Positions 31,840 through 44,440 of a DNA stretch of 45,094 nt are shown here, piece after piece. Source of the stretch: Spongospora subterranea (lineage: Eukaryota > Endomyxa > Phytomyxea > Plasmodiophorida > Plasmodiophoridae); assembly GCA_900404475.1 (NCBI GenBank), contig OUQQ01000097.1, forward strand, positions 1-45,094. The letters are read 5' to 3'. A model generated the notes under the pieces. That model did no database searches. It was not told the origin of the DNA and was given only the letters and a program-made list of their open reading frames with translations. The position numbers and the translations under genes were made by a program. The first letter of the stretch is position 1; every line of letters begins with the position of its first letter.

Positions 31840-32205
31840 TCATTGAACATCTTTGGGGGCAACTTTCTCTCGTTTTAAGGGTCTGCTTGAGCCTGGCACC
31901 GCATCTTTTAATCGCCGTTTTTTCTTCTTTACCTTCTTAGGTTTGGTAAATGCCTCCAGCATCTTTAATGGGGGACCAGGCTCTAATTTGAGGCTGGTCA
32001 GGAATTGTTCAGCCGGGATCTGTTTGATTTGCGTTGACGACTTAACAGCATTCATAGAATCTATCAATGGCAACAGTCGTGACGGCTCCATGGATATCTG
32101 TAAAAAACCAGAATCCGGGAGCATATCGATTGCCATATTAGGAATGGAGTCCTTATGGCCATAGCCAATCAGTGCTAATAAATCAGCCGACGCATCCGCT
32201 AACAT
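31840..32205 (-). CDS. lysine-rich nuclear protein, possibly Mediator subunit MED19-like
   Basis: A single-exon frame of 121 aa. The core FLTSLKLEPGPPLKML followed by KPKKVKKKKRRLKD recalls MED19 (...L.GF+L..GPLP...., then a Lys-rich tail), and AIDMLPDSGFLQ could match its FLP..PG segment. MED19 links Mediator to the pol II machinery. The similarity is short, so the gene is better supported than its name. It would act in the nucleus if correct, given the basic tail. Confidence 0.5.
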   Translation of the reverse strand: MLADASADLLALIGYGHKDSIPNMAIDMLPDSGFLQISMEPSRLLPLIDSMNAVKSSTQIKQIPAEQFLTSLKLEPGPPLKMLEAFTKPKKVKKKKRRLKDAVPGSSRPLKREKVAPKDVQ

Positions 32206-32823
32206 ACAAAAACATTAACATATCCCGCTGATCTTGAATTATTCCCATTCACCAACCGCATGAGAGCTTAAAAGCGACGCCGGTTTCCTCATCCATGGCG
32301 TGATCTTGATATCAGCCGCACCCTTCTAGAGAATCCCAGAATCCGGCCAATATCTATCCGCTCAATCCTCAATGATTATCGTTGTGAAACGGTATTACGA
32401 TAGTGAACGGGGTCTGAGAATGAGATGGCTCTTAGTGTAGTCGGCGACTAAGGTAGCGTTACTAATCGGGCCGCGCCCCCCTTGACTATCGGTCTCTGGT
32501 TGGCGAATGTCAATACTGTATATCAGGTGTGATCGCCCTGGTCGCACGCCCCCTTGACTGATATCGGTCTGCGGCTGGAGTCGCCCTGCTTGATCGGTTT
32601 GGGTCGCGACCGGTCCCCGCGCATTCCGTCTAACGCAAGGTCTGATTATTGACTACACCCGGCCCACCGCTCAACTCTCACACCTCCCAAAATCGCAGAT
32701 AGCGAACCAGAAAATCGGCGAAACCGCAAGTCTGATACAGTAGAATAATAAGCTATTCGGCCAGTCTCTTGACAGAATACGGTTTTGCTGACATTTACGA
32801 ATTAGTTATTACATACACGGAAT
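32206..32823. other. no gene; weak repeat
   Basis: No coding signal was recognised. GCCCCCCTTGACTATCGGTCTCTGG near 32474 and GCCCCCTTGACTGATATCGGTCTGCGG near 32549 are related, about 75 bp apart, and suggest an old tandem duplication. The region separates the divergently transcribed MED19-like and choline kinase genes. Confidence 0.5.
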
Positions 32824-34069
32824 ATGGATTTAGGCAAAGTTGGTTTCAGAAGAGTTTGGCCATTCCCTCTGTGTTTTATATATCGTTGTATCTGTAGGGC
32901 GAACCTTTGGTGATATCACAGCAACAGATTGTGCTTACTGGCGATGTTGAAGAGACAAAACGGAGGCTAAGGGATATCTGTGTGGCAACGGTTGGGCACT
33001 GGAAGAACCTGCTGCCCAATCAACCAATGCACTGCGAATTTCTTCCTGGAGGAATAACTAATTCATTGTATAGGTTTGACACACCCCTCTCCAAAAACTG
33101 TCTCTTTACTAAATCGCCATCAGCGAAGATGCTGGACAGATGATCAATTCTCAGTGGTCGTCAGAATATTTGGCGATGACACCGAAACTATAATAGATCG
33201 AAGGAGAGAAGAGCAAATAACTACAGGGCTGTCCAAATTGGGGTTTGGCAAACTGATATATGGCGAATTCTCTAATGGTCGTGTTGAAGAATGGGTCAAC
33301 GGGCGCTCGATCACATTGGCCGAGATGGCAGAACCGGCTATTTCTGTGGCGATAGCCAAGCGTTTAGCAGAGATGCATTCCGTCAGATTGTGTTCATCTG
33401 TACTGAATTCAACCAAATCGTCAATGTGGGCAACATTAGATACTTTCATAGAAAAAGCTGGCCAAGTTGAATCCGCTGCGAATCCTGCTCAACAACAAGT
33501 GCTTAAAACCATCGACATGAAGACAAGAATGTCACAGCTGAGTACTCTCAGAACCAACTTAATATCATCTTCACAGTCTCCGATAGTTTTGGCACACAAT
33601 GATCTGCTTTGTGGCAACATAATTGTAGATAAGGCGACCCCGGTCAAGCACAACATCCAGTTTATTGACTTCGAGGTACAACCGAATATAAAATGTTAGA
33701 GGCTCTGGGCTCTGATTGTTTGTTTCGCCCTAGTATGCAGGCTATAATTATCGAGGGTTTGATATAGCCAACCATTTCTGTGAAATATGCGGCTTCGAAT
33801 GTGCATGGGATAAATTCCCTTCTAAGAAGTTTCAAAGGACGTTTTTTCGCGAATATCTCGCCTCGTTAACGCATGCTGATGCAGATACTATCGATGATAA
33901 AGTCATCGATGCTATGCAGGACGAAGTGGATCCTTGGATACTTGTTAGCCACATGTGGTGGGGATTCTGGTCCATTGCACAATCCGGTATCTCCACAATC
34001 GATTTCGACTTCCTCGATTACGCTCAACGACGGTTCACCGGTTTCGATCTCCATTCAAATACAGGATAA
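32824..34069 (+). CDS. choline/ethanolamine kinase
   Basis: Four exons (32824-32838, 32898-33073, 33129-33675, 33734-34069; introns 55-59 nt) give 357 aa. Motifs in order: FLPGGITNSLYR (nucleotide-binding start), VVVRIFGDDTETIIDRRREE, EFSNGRVEEWVNGRSI, the Brenner loop LAHNDLLCGNIIVD with HND.....N, then FIDFEYAGYNYRGFDIANHF with the metal-binding Asp and the choline-kinase DFEYA..N motif. It phosphorylates choline and/or ethanolamine with ATP, the first step of the Kennedy pathway for phosphatidylcholine and phosphatidylethanolamine; choosing between the two substrates from sequence is unsafe. The intron-2 acceptor is GAAG, chosen because it alone restores the frame. An AATAAA lies about 75 nt past the stop. 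Confidence 0.93.
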
Positions 34070-34376
34070 GGCCCTAACGATCAGTCTAGATAACGGCACT
34101 TCCACCGTAAATATGAGCCCATTCCGATAACTATTTTTTAATTTAATAAACCGACACGGCAATTGCAGAGTGTTGATGTTTCTCAACCTGGTCATGATAA
34201 TGATCATCCCTATACAGTACATCCAACCTACCTGCTCCGCTACTGTATATCTACCAGACTCTACCCCTCAGCAGTTCGTTTCCCTCATTCGCTTGAGTGT
34301 TTCTTCACAATTCTCTGCGATCAAACCGACCCCTCTACGGTCATTTTCTTATGATCGCGGATTATTAGGTCGCACA

Positions 34377-37300
34377 ATGAGGAGGACCGGTGGTAAATCA
34401 TCGGAAGCGTCGAAGGTCTCCAAGAAGAAGAATGCTGAGAATCGAGTCGCCAAGCTTTCAGGAGCCAGTAGTGCTCGATTTGCAGAGCATATCGTTGAGC
34501 CATCTTCGGGTCCTGCTCCGACCATATTCAAAGGAGGTTTAGCGTCTTTTCGACTGAGCGCCGACAGTCCAGCCGGCGGAATCGACAGGTAATTGCTGTT
34601 GAAAGAAAAGCAATGGTGTTCCGTTCATGTATTTACCATGATGTGCAGTGGATTGTCTGATAATCCGGAATATAATCGATGCGTTCGCCTTCTTGGCAAA
34701 CGGGATCCTATTACAAGGGTCAAAGCGCTTGCTTCTATCCAAGAACTATTCCAGGTAAACCTTTTCCATGACGTTGGAAGAGCTTCAAATTAAGAGTTTC
34801 GACTGTTAGTCGGGAGATATTGACATGGTCAAGGAGCTGACACCCTTGTGGGCGAAAAGATTCAACAGACTGACGCTGGATAATTCACGTAATAATTCGT
34901 CTTGACACATTTTCGTCTAGCTTTACGATCTTATTTCCTCAGGTCTTGTCAGGCAGGCGGCACATGAAACAATGGATGCTCTGATTTCTGTTATTGGCAA
35001 ATTTATTTCCCCTGTTTTACCCGTTATCGCTGGACCTTGGCTATGTAGTCTTCATGATCCCGCGAATTCAGTTTCCATCGCTGCGAATGCATCATTTGCG
35101 ACCGCTTTCCCCGATACGTCGAAGCAAGAAACTGCTCGACAATATCTTCTCCCCCATTTTCTATCATATTCTTCGTCGACTCTCAAAATGTCTGTCAAGG
35201 ATTTCAGTGAGCCGCACGATTCGAAGGATGAAGTAGAAGAACGGTATAACCGGGTGATCAGCTGCTGTATAATGGCTGCATCATCGTTTCCAGCGAGTTC
35301 CGTCTTAGAATTGCGCCAGACTATACTTCAATTTCTGAAACTCGGCAGAGTTCCTATCTATCGATCGGTGTTGGAGTTTATCACAAAACATTGTACGAAC
35401 TGGGAGGATCCTGGGGAAGGTTACTCTATTCTCTATTCCTCTAATCAAATTTCCCGACGATACATGTGGCCAGCGCTTATCGCGCTGTCATCACGGTTTC
35501 CTAACCACTGGTCTCCTGAACATATCGATCAATTGCTTCAGTTGATTAACTCACCAGAAGCGGACCAGCACACGTACACATCATGCGTGCCGATTCTGAA
35601 GTCATGGAAAGAGAGTACCTCGATAGCACCGGCTTTTACTTACTACCAAAGGTTGCTTACTGCTATATGGTCCGCTGCTGATCGATTTACTCTGGGGCAG
35701 AAAATTGCAGATTCACTACTCGATGCGTATTCATCATGTTTTCGCCTGATTTACTCGTATTGTTTATCTGGAGCAATTCGTACCGAGTTACTCCAGCAGT
35801 TCGTTGTTAATAGAATATCCGAAGCGTTTTCCCGTTTACAGAGTGCAGTTGATCGTGGCCCCATCGAGCTCATTTTTCCTCGCGCTAAAGTGATTGCCAG
35901 CACCTTTGTGGTTTTAGGGGGCATTTTCCGTCTTGATTTACCTGCAGAATGGGACAAATCATCTCTGGTTGCCATCTGTGAACAGGCTCTTTCATCAGGA
36001 GGAGCGATGTGTCACAGTGTATATGAGTTGGTGGCTGCAGCAAATCAACCAGGCCTGGCAGATCAGGTCTTCGCCATGGCAGTTTCTAGATGGGAGGTCC
36101 CTTACATAACGCTGTCTGATATGCTACTAGACGATATAAAGTTATCTCAAGAGATGGAATCATTCATCTTTCAATCATTCAAAACAGCTGTTTCATCTGC
36201 AACTGTTCCACCTGTGTACTTCAAGTTTGTTTGCCGAGCCATACCTTCGTATAACTCTCAACTTTTTGAATGTGTTTCCGCGCATTCATCCAATACTGTA
36301 TTGATTCAGCTCGTAGTTTATATCGCTATCGAGGCAACCGAATCTTTCTTGTTCCAAAAGCTTTCAGCTGCAGTTTTGGCTCGGTTTTTTGCTCCTTCGA
36401 CTTTAATCAACGATATCGATCAGTTTCATAATGCATTTTCCATTTTGCTTTCGTATCCGAGGCAGGAAGATCATGTAATACGTCAGCTTCTAGATCACCT
36501 TGTTGTTCTCTCCAAAATGGTGCAAGACAATACTGCACAAAGCAGGTTTATAGCCGACCCCTCTGCCTTCGAATTGTTATGTGCACAAGCGTGCGTTGCA
36601 ATCCTGGCGCTATGTGAAACCGGTATGCGTTCCGAGATTCTATCGGATTGCTACTTTTGGCTAGGGTGTCTCTTATTTTCCGTGCATAATTATGATGAAG
36701 ATGTTGATTCAGAAAGCATTTACGAAACCGTATCGCCATACATCGCTCATCTGTCTACGTTAGCACAAGAAAAATGGTCAAGTCTATCGGTTAGACCGTG
36801 TGGCAATATTTGTGACAGTTTGTTACAACAAATCGTTCACTGTCGCGTTTCTGATTTCGATCATACTCTCTGGGCAAACTTTGTCCATTCCGTACCTACA
36901 GATGCTATTAATGAGTGTTTCCCGTCATATTCGACGTTGTTGTCTTTAGTGAATCCTGACACTGCTGTTGTTATTCGCGATGCCCTCATCGAAACCGTGG
37001 AAATGTTGGAAGATGTTTCTTGCGTCTCCGCTCATTTGTTGCCCAGCCTTGGAATGATGGAGTCGCATCTGTTCCTCGATCGCCGCGCTCATCGCTTGTT
37101 TTCCCGGTACGTTTTGGACAGGACCTTCTCGTCGGATGTCTTGACGGAGATGTTCGCTATAGCATGGTCAATTGCTGATGAGTTTCCCGATCGGTATTCA
37201 TTCCAAGATTATCTGAGGACGCTGTGTTTGACAATTGTCAAACCGTATCCGGATCTTATTGTTGAACAGTTTTCGATCGTTCCTGTTTGCACTATAAAGT

Positions 37301-38967
37301 CTGCCCTAATCCCTGCAATTCATTCTCTTGGTACAGAGCTGGCTGTTGAGCTTCTTGAACGCAGTTGCACATGTTGGACTGAAATGTGCATGGAAGGCGC
37401 AAGTGATGTCGAAGGCGCTGCTAAGTGCTTGTCTGTTGCCATATTAGTTGGAGTCGATATCCCTCGTGACGCTGTCTGGAGCTGTGCTGCCTTGCTCTCG
37501 ACGAAGCCTGAAATGTGGCGGTCGTGGTCCCAAGTGACTTCAGCAGCGATTCTCACATTCCCTGTTTTTGAATCTAGCAATGAAATCGTCGATTGCATTA
37601 CGTGGATTGTTGATACTCTTCAAGAACAGGGGGGCGATTCCGAACGCGTTAACGCTGCGCTTTCGCTTCTCAGCGCCGTTGTAAACACCTGCGGCTCTAC
37701 GCCAGCGCATATACACGACGCCATCGACCATTGTTTGCCTTTGCTAAGCCCGTCATCTCTCAACGATATTGCCTCGGTGCCTAGCATGGTTTCAAATCTT
37801 GGGCAAATAATATCACATTTCGACGTTATGGTACTTCCAGATGATGCTCGCCATCTTCTCATGAACAATCTGCTTCAGGAGATGCTGTCGCCAAACGCAG
37901 AAATGGCCCTGCTCGGTTATCGTTTAATGTCAAGAATTATTGTATGCGAGGCGAAGGCCAATCGTGTAGAGTTAAATCCTCCTCCAGGGTCTAATGATAT
38001 CAAGGCCATTGCGGAATCGTTTTATCCCTCTTTTTTATTTGAGGTCATCGCCTCTTCACCTGATATTGATGCTTCACCCGCATTCGTCCGTCGATATATG
38101 CTCGTCTGGCTCACATATATTGACATGTTTAGCATCATCAATGCCGAAATTAAAGACACCGTCTTGTCATTTATTCGTGATATGATGCCCGCCAACTGCA
38201 TGTCGTCATTCTTCGAAGAAGTTTTGGAGCATATTCTAGGGTCACCCCCTACAACGCCGACATTGTGTTTAGAGTCCAATATTCCTTCGCCGACCATTCG
38301 TGCTGCCACATATCTTCGCCGTGTTCGACGATCTCCTCACTCATGCCGTCTGTTCTCATCGTTGGCGTCCTTAGTCTACTATCGAGCATTATCCGCTTTC
38401 CCTGTCCTGTCTCGGGTTTGGTGGGCAAGCTGTGAGCGATCTGCTGCTGAGGCGTATCGAAAGGTGACGGCCAAGCGATTCACCGCTTTGTTAATTGAGG
38501 ACGAAGTATCAGCTTTGAAATCTGCCGCCCTTGACGACGGATTTTCAATCAGGTGTTCTAAATCCGGGGAGATTACCGCCTCGCTAAAACATGCAGAGAT
38601 CGCTCTGCGTCTTGTGATTCGATTACCGAGCGAGCACCCGCTCCGCGCAGCTGAAGTGGACCTCAGCGATACCAAGGGAGTGGATATCAAGCGGTCCAAA
38701 TGGTGGACGTTAAACATATCCATGATACTGTCTTCGCGAAATGGATCAGTGCGAGACGCAGTTTGGCTTTGGAAGAAGAACGTCGATGCTCATTTTGACG
38801 GTATTGAGGATTGTCCGATATGTTTCTCCATTATTCATGCAGTAACTGATCAAATCCCTCGACTGTCCTGCCGCGTCTGTAAACACAAATTCCATGCGGC
38901 GTGTCTCTACAAATGGTTTTCGTCATCATCAGGATCCAGTTGCCCTCTATGTCGGAGTGTCTTTTAG
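34377..38967 (+). CDS. LTN1: Listerin E3 ubiquitin ligase (ribosome quality control)
   Basis: Four exons: 34377-34588, 34649-34754, 34810-34888 and a 4,025-nt last exon 34943-38967; total 1473 aa, against ~1,770 for human. The N-terminal domain has RVKALASIQELFQ and LVRQAAHETMDALI (HEAT-like). The long helical-repeat middle is poorly conserved. The C-terminus has the RWD-like segment (ALRLVIRLPSEHPL) and the variant RING: CPICFSIIH...CRVCKHKFHAACLYKWF...CPLC. Listerin ubiquitinates nascent chains stalled on 60S subunits in the RQC complex. The start at 34377 follows a Lys-rich N-terminus like other family members; an in-frame ATG at 34173 would add a hydrophobic 68-residue extension and is less likely. 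Confidence 0.95.
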
Positions 38968-39321
38968 CCACCGCAATCTATCGTCGACGTTCTTCTCCCT
39001 TGTTATTTTAATCAATTTATTCAATACACAATCTATTCGGAATTTACTTTCCCGACGTGTTTGTGGCGATTAAGGCAGGATGGAAACATGTCGTGGTTCC
39101 AGACGTGTGTGTACCCTGTCATAGATGAAGCTACAGCAGGTATAGTGATCGGCAGCTTCAGAGTAGCTCCTGACCGCCAACCAGGATGTTGACTACTCTG
39201 TTGCCGGTCATCAACAACACCACCCCTATGATGCACATCATTCATCCATATTTGGTTCCGATCTTGCCCGCAAGCGGATTGGTAATCAGTTGCGCCAACG
39301 CTGAGTAAATCCGGGGAACAC
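38968..39321. other. intergenic region between LTN1 and PIKfyve
   Basis: No gene was recognised. It contains A/T-rich sequence just after LTN1 and the presumed promoter of the next gene. A minus-strand open frame (39033-39533) overlaps the PIKfyve start but reads only the complement of its Ser-rich repeats. Confidence 0.5.
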
Positions 39322-42300
39322 ATGTCGTCGTCCTCGTGCAATACGATGACGGCGTCGACGTCGTCGTTGTCGAACCTGTCGTCATCCAATACGCAATCGT
39401 CATCGTTAACAACTTCGTCCAGCAGCTCATCAAACGCCAGCGCCAGCGTGTACGGCTCCCGGCGACGATACGACGACGCCGGAGCAACAAAATCGCTATC
39501 CGGGTTCTGGGAAGCGGACGAAGCCGCCCTCACTTGTCGTCATTGTCATCACCGATTCCACCTGTTTCGTCGTCGTCATCACTGTCGCCTGTGCGGGTGC
39601 GTGTTCTGTGGCAACTGCTGCTTTCAGCGCAAATTAGCCGAGGAGGGCGAAGATGATGATCGTCATCGTCTTGTCAAGACCTGTCTGAACTGTTTCGAGA
39701 ACAAGCGCCCAGCTCGTGTATGTGTTGGCCTCCTGCTATCGCATATACCCGGTGCCAGGAACGGATCCAGGTTCCAACGCCAGACGGAGAGCGAAGCGCG
39801 ACGACTGATGCGATCGTCGCTGCTTCCCCCGTTCCTGCACAGTTCCGGGCACGATCGTAGCCATGGTAATCGGCCCAGATGGACCCGATCCATGTTCCAT
39901 GGCGCCATCCCGTGCCCGATCGATAGCTTGGCGAATATATCGCGTATGGCTTACCTGCAATACGCCGATCACCTTCTGCACCCGTCCGTGATCGACCTCA
40001 TGGACGCCGCTCACGATCACGACAACAGCCCGTCGTCGGATCGCGCCCCGTATTCCAATGTGGCGATCGGCGAGGTTCGCCAGTCCCTCAATCGTCAGCG
40101 GATTCGCTTGACGGAATACGCCGCGATGCGATTACAGGAAGTCGTGGGCCACGATCTCGCTGTGTCTTGTCAGGATTTCCTCGTGTCGATATCTCGCCAG
40201 GCCGCGTTTGCTCTGAAAGAGGTCGACCTATCGTCGCATCTGACAATCATTGCGGTCGCCGGTGGATCCCCCGTCAGCTCGTTCTTTATTCGTGGAGTTG
40301 TTTTACGAAAGAACGGTAATTCCCAATCAATTTCCGATATATCGCTCGATTTGACAATTCTTTGTGCAGTTGTCCATCGCCGAATGCGCTCCCGAATTCT
40401 ATCGCCATCAATCGCCTTGATCGATATGCCCTTGACTCTTCACGATACGTCGCTGCTAACGCTGGGGCGTATCAAATACCAGGAGCGGGCGCGAATCAAG
40501 CGCTTGTGCTATCGTTTGCTGAAGATTCAGCCCGATGTGATCATCAGCTCCACCGTCATCCCGAGATCAGCGCAGGACCTGTTCCGATCGCATCATATCA
40601 CGGTGGCGGTCCAGATCGATCACGACACATTGCGGCAACTGTCGCGATCAACTGGCGCGACCATCATCGGCGCCAATCTCATCGACCAGATCACCCAGGA
40701 TCATCTGGGGCATTGCGGCAAGTTCCACATCGAGACCATCACCGATCGCGATGACGTCGACGACGACGAAGGCAAGAACGCCGAATCCGGCCCGTTCATG
40801 ATATTCGACGACTGTCCAGGTGAACAAGCGATAACCGTTGTTCTTAGAGGTGCAGATATGTCATACCTTCAACGAGTCGTTCCCGTTCTTCAGGTTTTAA
40901 TCCCATTGTGGTTCCGACAATCGGTTTTCTGATTGGTTTGTGATTGTCGATCAGGACTTAGCCTCATTAGCCCATATCGATATCATCAACGCGTCGTTCC
41001 TGAATAACGTGTTTGGTCAATATATTCATTCCCCATCGGATGACGAATATGTTCGCAATCGGCCGGAATGGATCTGTTTACGACGCCATCGCCGTAAACC
41101 GACATCGACCTCCGAGATCTGCTCCAGACGAATAACGCCATCGCACATGACCTTAAGATCGTTCATGGACGAGATCTGTTTCAATCCCGACCCGATCAAA
41201 TGCTGTTCCAGCTGTAATCCTCAAGGGTCGGCCTTCGATCATCTTCATCTGTTCGGCGCTGGCCAGGTCCAGGTCCTGATCGAGATCGACCAACTCCCCA
41301 GTAAGTTGGTGTTATCCCCTCCATCATCGTCGCCATCGCCATCGCCGACCGTCATCTGGAATCGGTGCCTGATCTGTCGGGGGAAGGTGACCCCGGTCTC
41401 GATCCTGACCAGCACCGCCCAATCCATCAACCTCACCAGGTACCTGTCGCTATGGCTGAGCCAGAACCGCTCGCCCAGCTATAGCCGGTTTTGTCGCCAC
41501 CTCCTGTTCCAGGACCACATCACCTATATCGCCAGGGACGACATCATCGTCACGATATCCACGAAGCCATCGATCGCGTATCGGGTCGTATGGCCATATT
41601 CACCACCCCCTCCGTCGATCACATCCCAGCCCCACTATCGCCATCAACCTGGCCACTATCACAACACCTATATCACGAACCAATCGCTCACTCAACTCAC
41701 CTCATCGATCACCAGTTTCCTGATGGAATCCGTCCGCCGCCTGGACCTGTCCCACACGAGTCGCGACGCGATTCGCGACGACATTCTGGATCGTTCGTCG
41801 TCTCTGCTGCGTTCAATCAGCGAATACAATGGCGAGCACCGTCTGGATATGTTGAGCAGCGAATCGGTCTGGGCTCGAATAATCCTAGTCAATACGATCT
41901 ATCGCTGGGCGACATGTGCCCAGTACCATGGCGCGGTCCAGTACGGCGGCCCGGGGCGCCATTCCGCCACCACGACGCGATCGGGTCACGGTCAACATCG
42001 CCCAACGATCGTGAGATACAACACATATCTGGTGCTCGGTGTTGGGGACGGCGATCGCCCATCGGAGCGAGCGCGGTCCCGATCGGAGCGACGACCAGGG
42101 AGGGTCAGATCGTGGTCGGTCGACAGCGGTGTCGACAATCGATGGGGTTCATCAGGTCCGGGATCGCGTGAAGATCATCATTCCGATCACGTTCAGGGCG
42201 TCTCCGACCTGATGCAATGCAGTATGGACCTGCGCCCGACGATCGGCGACCTGATCGTCCCGATCCGCTACGATGACCCGTCGTCGTACATCGCCCATGT

Positions 42301-43291
42301 CCTCTCGACCATCTCGTATCTGCACTATATCCACCCCGGTCGGTACCCGACATTGCCAGCCCATCTGCCTCAGGCCCTCTCCGTACCTCCCTCGCCAGAT
42401 CGCCCCGATCATCAGCACTTTAACTTCAAGATCGTCTCCCGATCGATCTCCGCCACGATCCAATGCTCAGCTCTATTCGCCCGTCAATTCCATACCATTC
42501 GCACCCGATTCTTCACCGCCGGCGATCGCCAATACATCGCATCGATGATCTCGTCGGAACTATGGAACGACCATGGCGGTAAATCTGGCGCCAGATTCCG
42601 TATGACCCACGACCATCGCCTGATCATCAAGTCGTTGACCGAGCGGGAATACCGAATGTTGATGGCGAACGCCGATCCGTATTTTGATTACCTGGAGCAA
42701 TGCGATGGGGCGACGTGCCTGGTCCCGATCCTGGGATTATATCGCGTCGAGAAGGAGTCGGACGGCGCGTCAACGGGTGCGTTGTTCCATCGTCCACATC
42801 GCACAACGCAGCTGTTCATGGTTGTGCCCAACGTGTTCTCGGACGTGAACACGTCGGCCGAGTTCGATCTGAAAGGGCGAGGAGGAGCGGCTGATGATCG
42901 ATCGCCCGATCTCGAACAGATGAACCTGTTCGCGTTCAGTAAAGGAATCCCGATTGCGTTGGGCCATGGCGATTACGAGGACCTGATAAGTCGCCTGATA
43001 CAGGACACGAAATTCTTGGCCAATGGGCAATCGCCAGGGGCGATGGACTATTCGGTCCTGGTCGGTATCGACGAACGTTCACGGCGAATCGCGTTTGGGG
43101 TGATCGATTATATCACACATTATACGTTCGATAGGAAAGTGGAGAACCGATTGAAAACAGCTCAAGCGAGCTTGTTTGGATTTCAATCCCCCACCATCGC
43201 TAATCCGATCGACTATCGCCATCGCCTGCTGAGCGCAATCAAACGCTATTTCTACAGCGTCCTGTTAGAACCGAATAATTCGCTGACCTGA
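39322..43291 (+). CDS. PIKFYVE: PIKfyve/Fab1 1-phosphatidylinositol-3-phosphate 5-kinase
   Basis: Two exons, 39322-40893 and 40955-43291 (61-nt intron), give 1302 aa, shorter than human PIKfyve (~2,100). After a Ser-rich tail, a FYVE zinc finger (WEADEAALTCRHC, RRRHHCRLCGCVFC) binds PI3P on endosomes. A Cpn60/TCP1-like domain follows (ISSTVIPRSAQDLF, VLRGADMSYLQRV), then a Cys-rich block (CSSCNPQGSAFDH, CLICRGKVTPVS). The PIP-kinase domain is C-terminal: GGKSGARFRMTHDHRLIIKS (ATP loop and Lys), FDLKGR, MDYSVLVGID and FGVIDYITHYTFDRKVEN. It makes PI(3,5)P2 for endolysosomal traffic. No DEP domain was seen. A low-complexity Arg/Ser/Gly segment about 41930-42170 could hide a missed intron or frame error. 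Confidence 0.93.
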
Positions 43292-43792
43292 TTTCATAAT
43301 AATAAACAATCGAACATATACTAAGAAGGCAGTGATCGACAGAAAATTAGGGGGATTTCAGTGCCGATATTTGAAAAGCGAAACAAAAGACAGTTTTGCA
43401 GAGCGTATCTTGATATGGTTGACACGTCGCCTAAGCATTGTTGAGATATTGGTTCCCTACAGAGCCAATCGTTTATCAAATGCGCCACGTCTGTCGAGGC
43501 GCAAGCGAATTCACAGTAAACCGTGTGATTCGATATACTGAGAAACCGATCTTGCGAGAGGTTTTCTCGTGTAGATAAAAACGTGGCTACTCCCTGTAGA
43601 AGCAAGAGTTGCTAATAATGTTGGAACCCAGAAATTGGAAGAAGAAAGATATCTTATCAGCTTGGACCTCTGTACGAGTTTGCGTTCTAGTCAAAACTCA
43701 TCGTTGCAGGAAAGTCGAGCCAACTACCGGTGTTCTCGACAACCCATTCTGATGCCAACTTCGATTTAATGAATTTATGATATATCTTTGGA
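43292..43792. other. intergenic region; short ORFs on both strands
   Basis: An AATAAA at 43301-43306 lies 9 nt past the PIKfyve stop. Both strands then show protein-like pieces: plus RNKRQFCRAYLDM near 43380-43415 with possible introns, and minus IKSKLASEWVVENTGSWL near 43760. They exclude each other in part and no start codon could be found, so no gene is called. Confidence 0.4.
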
Positions 43793-44440
43793 TCACCACC
43801 TGAACAAATAAAGCAACCCGATAATAATTAATGTGGTAATTATCATTCCAGCATAAACCAGCAAACGATCCTCCCGATTCCTTCTCCTCACGAATCGCAT
43901 CACGGTGTTGCTCAGACCAAGCTGGCCCATGACGCTTAACAAAACAGTTCTTGTCCCTTTGAGGGTATATCGCTGCCGCCTCATCTCATGCAATGTCTCA
44001 GTAGCTTGACCTAGAGCGATTTCAATGTGCTCATCGAATCGATTCAGCGCTTGTTTCTCCTCCGCAAATCTATGCTCAACAGACATTGGCGGTCGGTTCA
44101 CTAATCCACCTTCCGGCCGTGAAAAAAGCTGTTCTCTCACCGCAGCTTCGTGATGGCTCGATAGAAATCGCATAAATTCCGATCTGTGTAAGTCGACTTT
44201 CTCTTGTAAACTATCGACTTTTGCCTTCCAATGAAATCTGTTCGAAGGCGGCAGCCGTTGAATGAGTGGCAGCAGCTGTCCCACAGAACGAGAAAGCTCA
44301 TTCAAAGAATTCGATAAGAGGTGTTTAGGCTCCTCAATGGACTCTGTAGAGAAGGATCCGTTCTTCAACGAAGCCAGCAGATTACCAACGACATGTTCTT
44401 GGCGATTAGCAGCTCCAAACGCAGAACTGATTGCTTCCAT
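43793..44440 (-). CDS. GOSR2: Qb-SNARE membrin / GOSR2 (Bos1)
   Basis: A single-exon frame of 215 aa. The C-terminal SNARE motif and tail read RRQRYTLKGTRTVLLSVMGQ then LGLSNTVMRFVRRRNREDRL, matching the membrin LKGT....L..LGLSNTVMR.I..R block, with the zero-layer Gln in RRQR. A C-terminal transmembrane anchor of about 20 residues (MIITTLIIIGLLYLF) ends the protein. The N-terminal part is helical (Habc-like). Membrin works in ER-to-Golgi and intra-Golgi fusion as a Qb-SNARE on the target membrane. It has no introns here, unlike most genes in the window. Confidence 0.92.
   Translation of the reverse strand: MEAISSAFGAANRQEHVVGNLLASLKNGSFSTESIEEPKHLLSNSLNELSRSVGQLLPLIQRLPPSNRFHWKAKVDSLQEKVDLHRSEFMRFLSSHHEAAVREQLFSRPEGGLVNRPPMSVEHRFAEEKQALNRFDEHIEIALGQATETLHEMRRQRYTLKGTRTVLLSVMGQLGLSNTVMRFVRRRNREDRLLVYAGMIITTLIIIGLLYLFRW

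Noticed and set aside
39033..39533. 166-aa minus-strand ORF over the PIKfyve start
   Set aside because: It is the complement of Ser-rich low-complexity codons and antisense to a well-supported gene.
41296..41360. GTAAGT donor inside PIKfyve exon 2
   Set aside because: No acceptor precedes the conserved CLIC...VTPVS block, and the frame is open through it, so it is coding sequence.
41491..42171. 226-aa alternative plus-strand ORF inside PIKfyve
   Set aside because: It is Pro/His/Arg-rich without a recognisable domain, while the PIKfyve frame resumes conserved sequence on both sides.
43360..43780. Spliced plus-strand gene between PIKfyve and GOSR2
   Set aside because: Peptides can be joined through plausible introns, but no start codon exists and the minus strand reads equally well.
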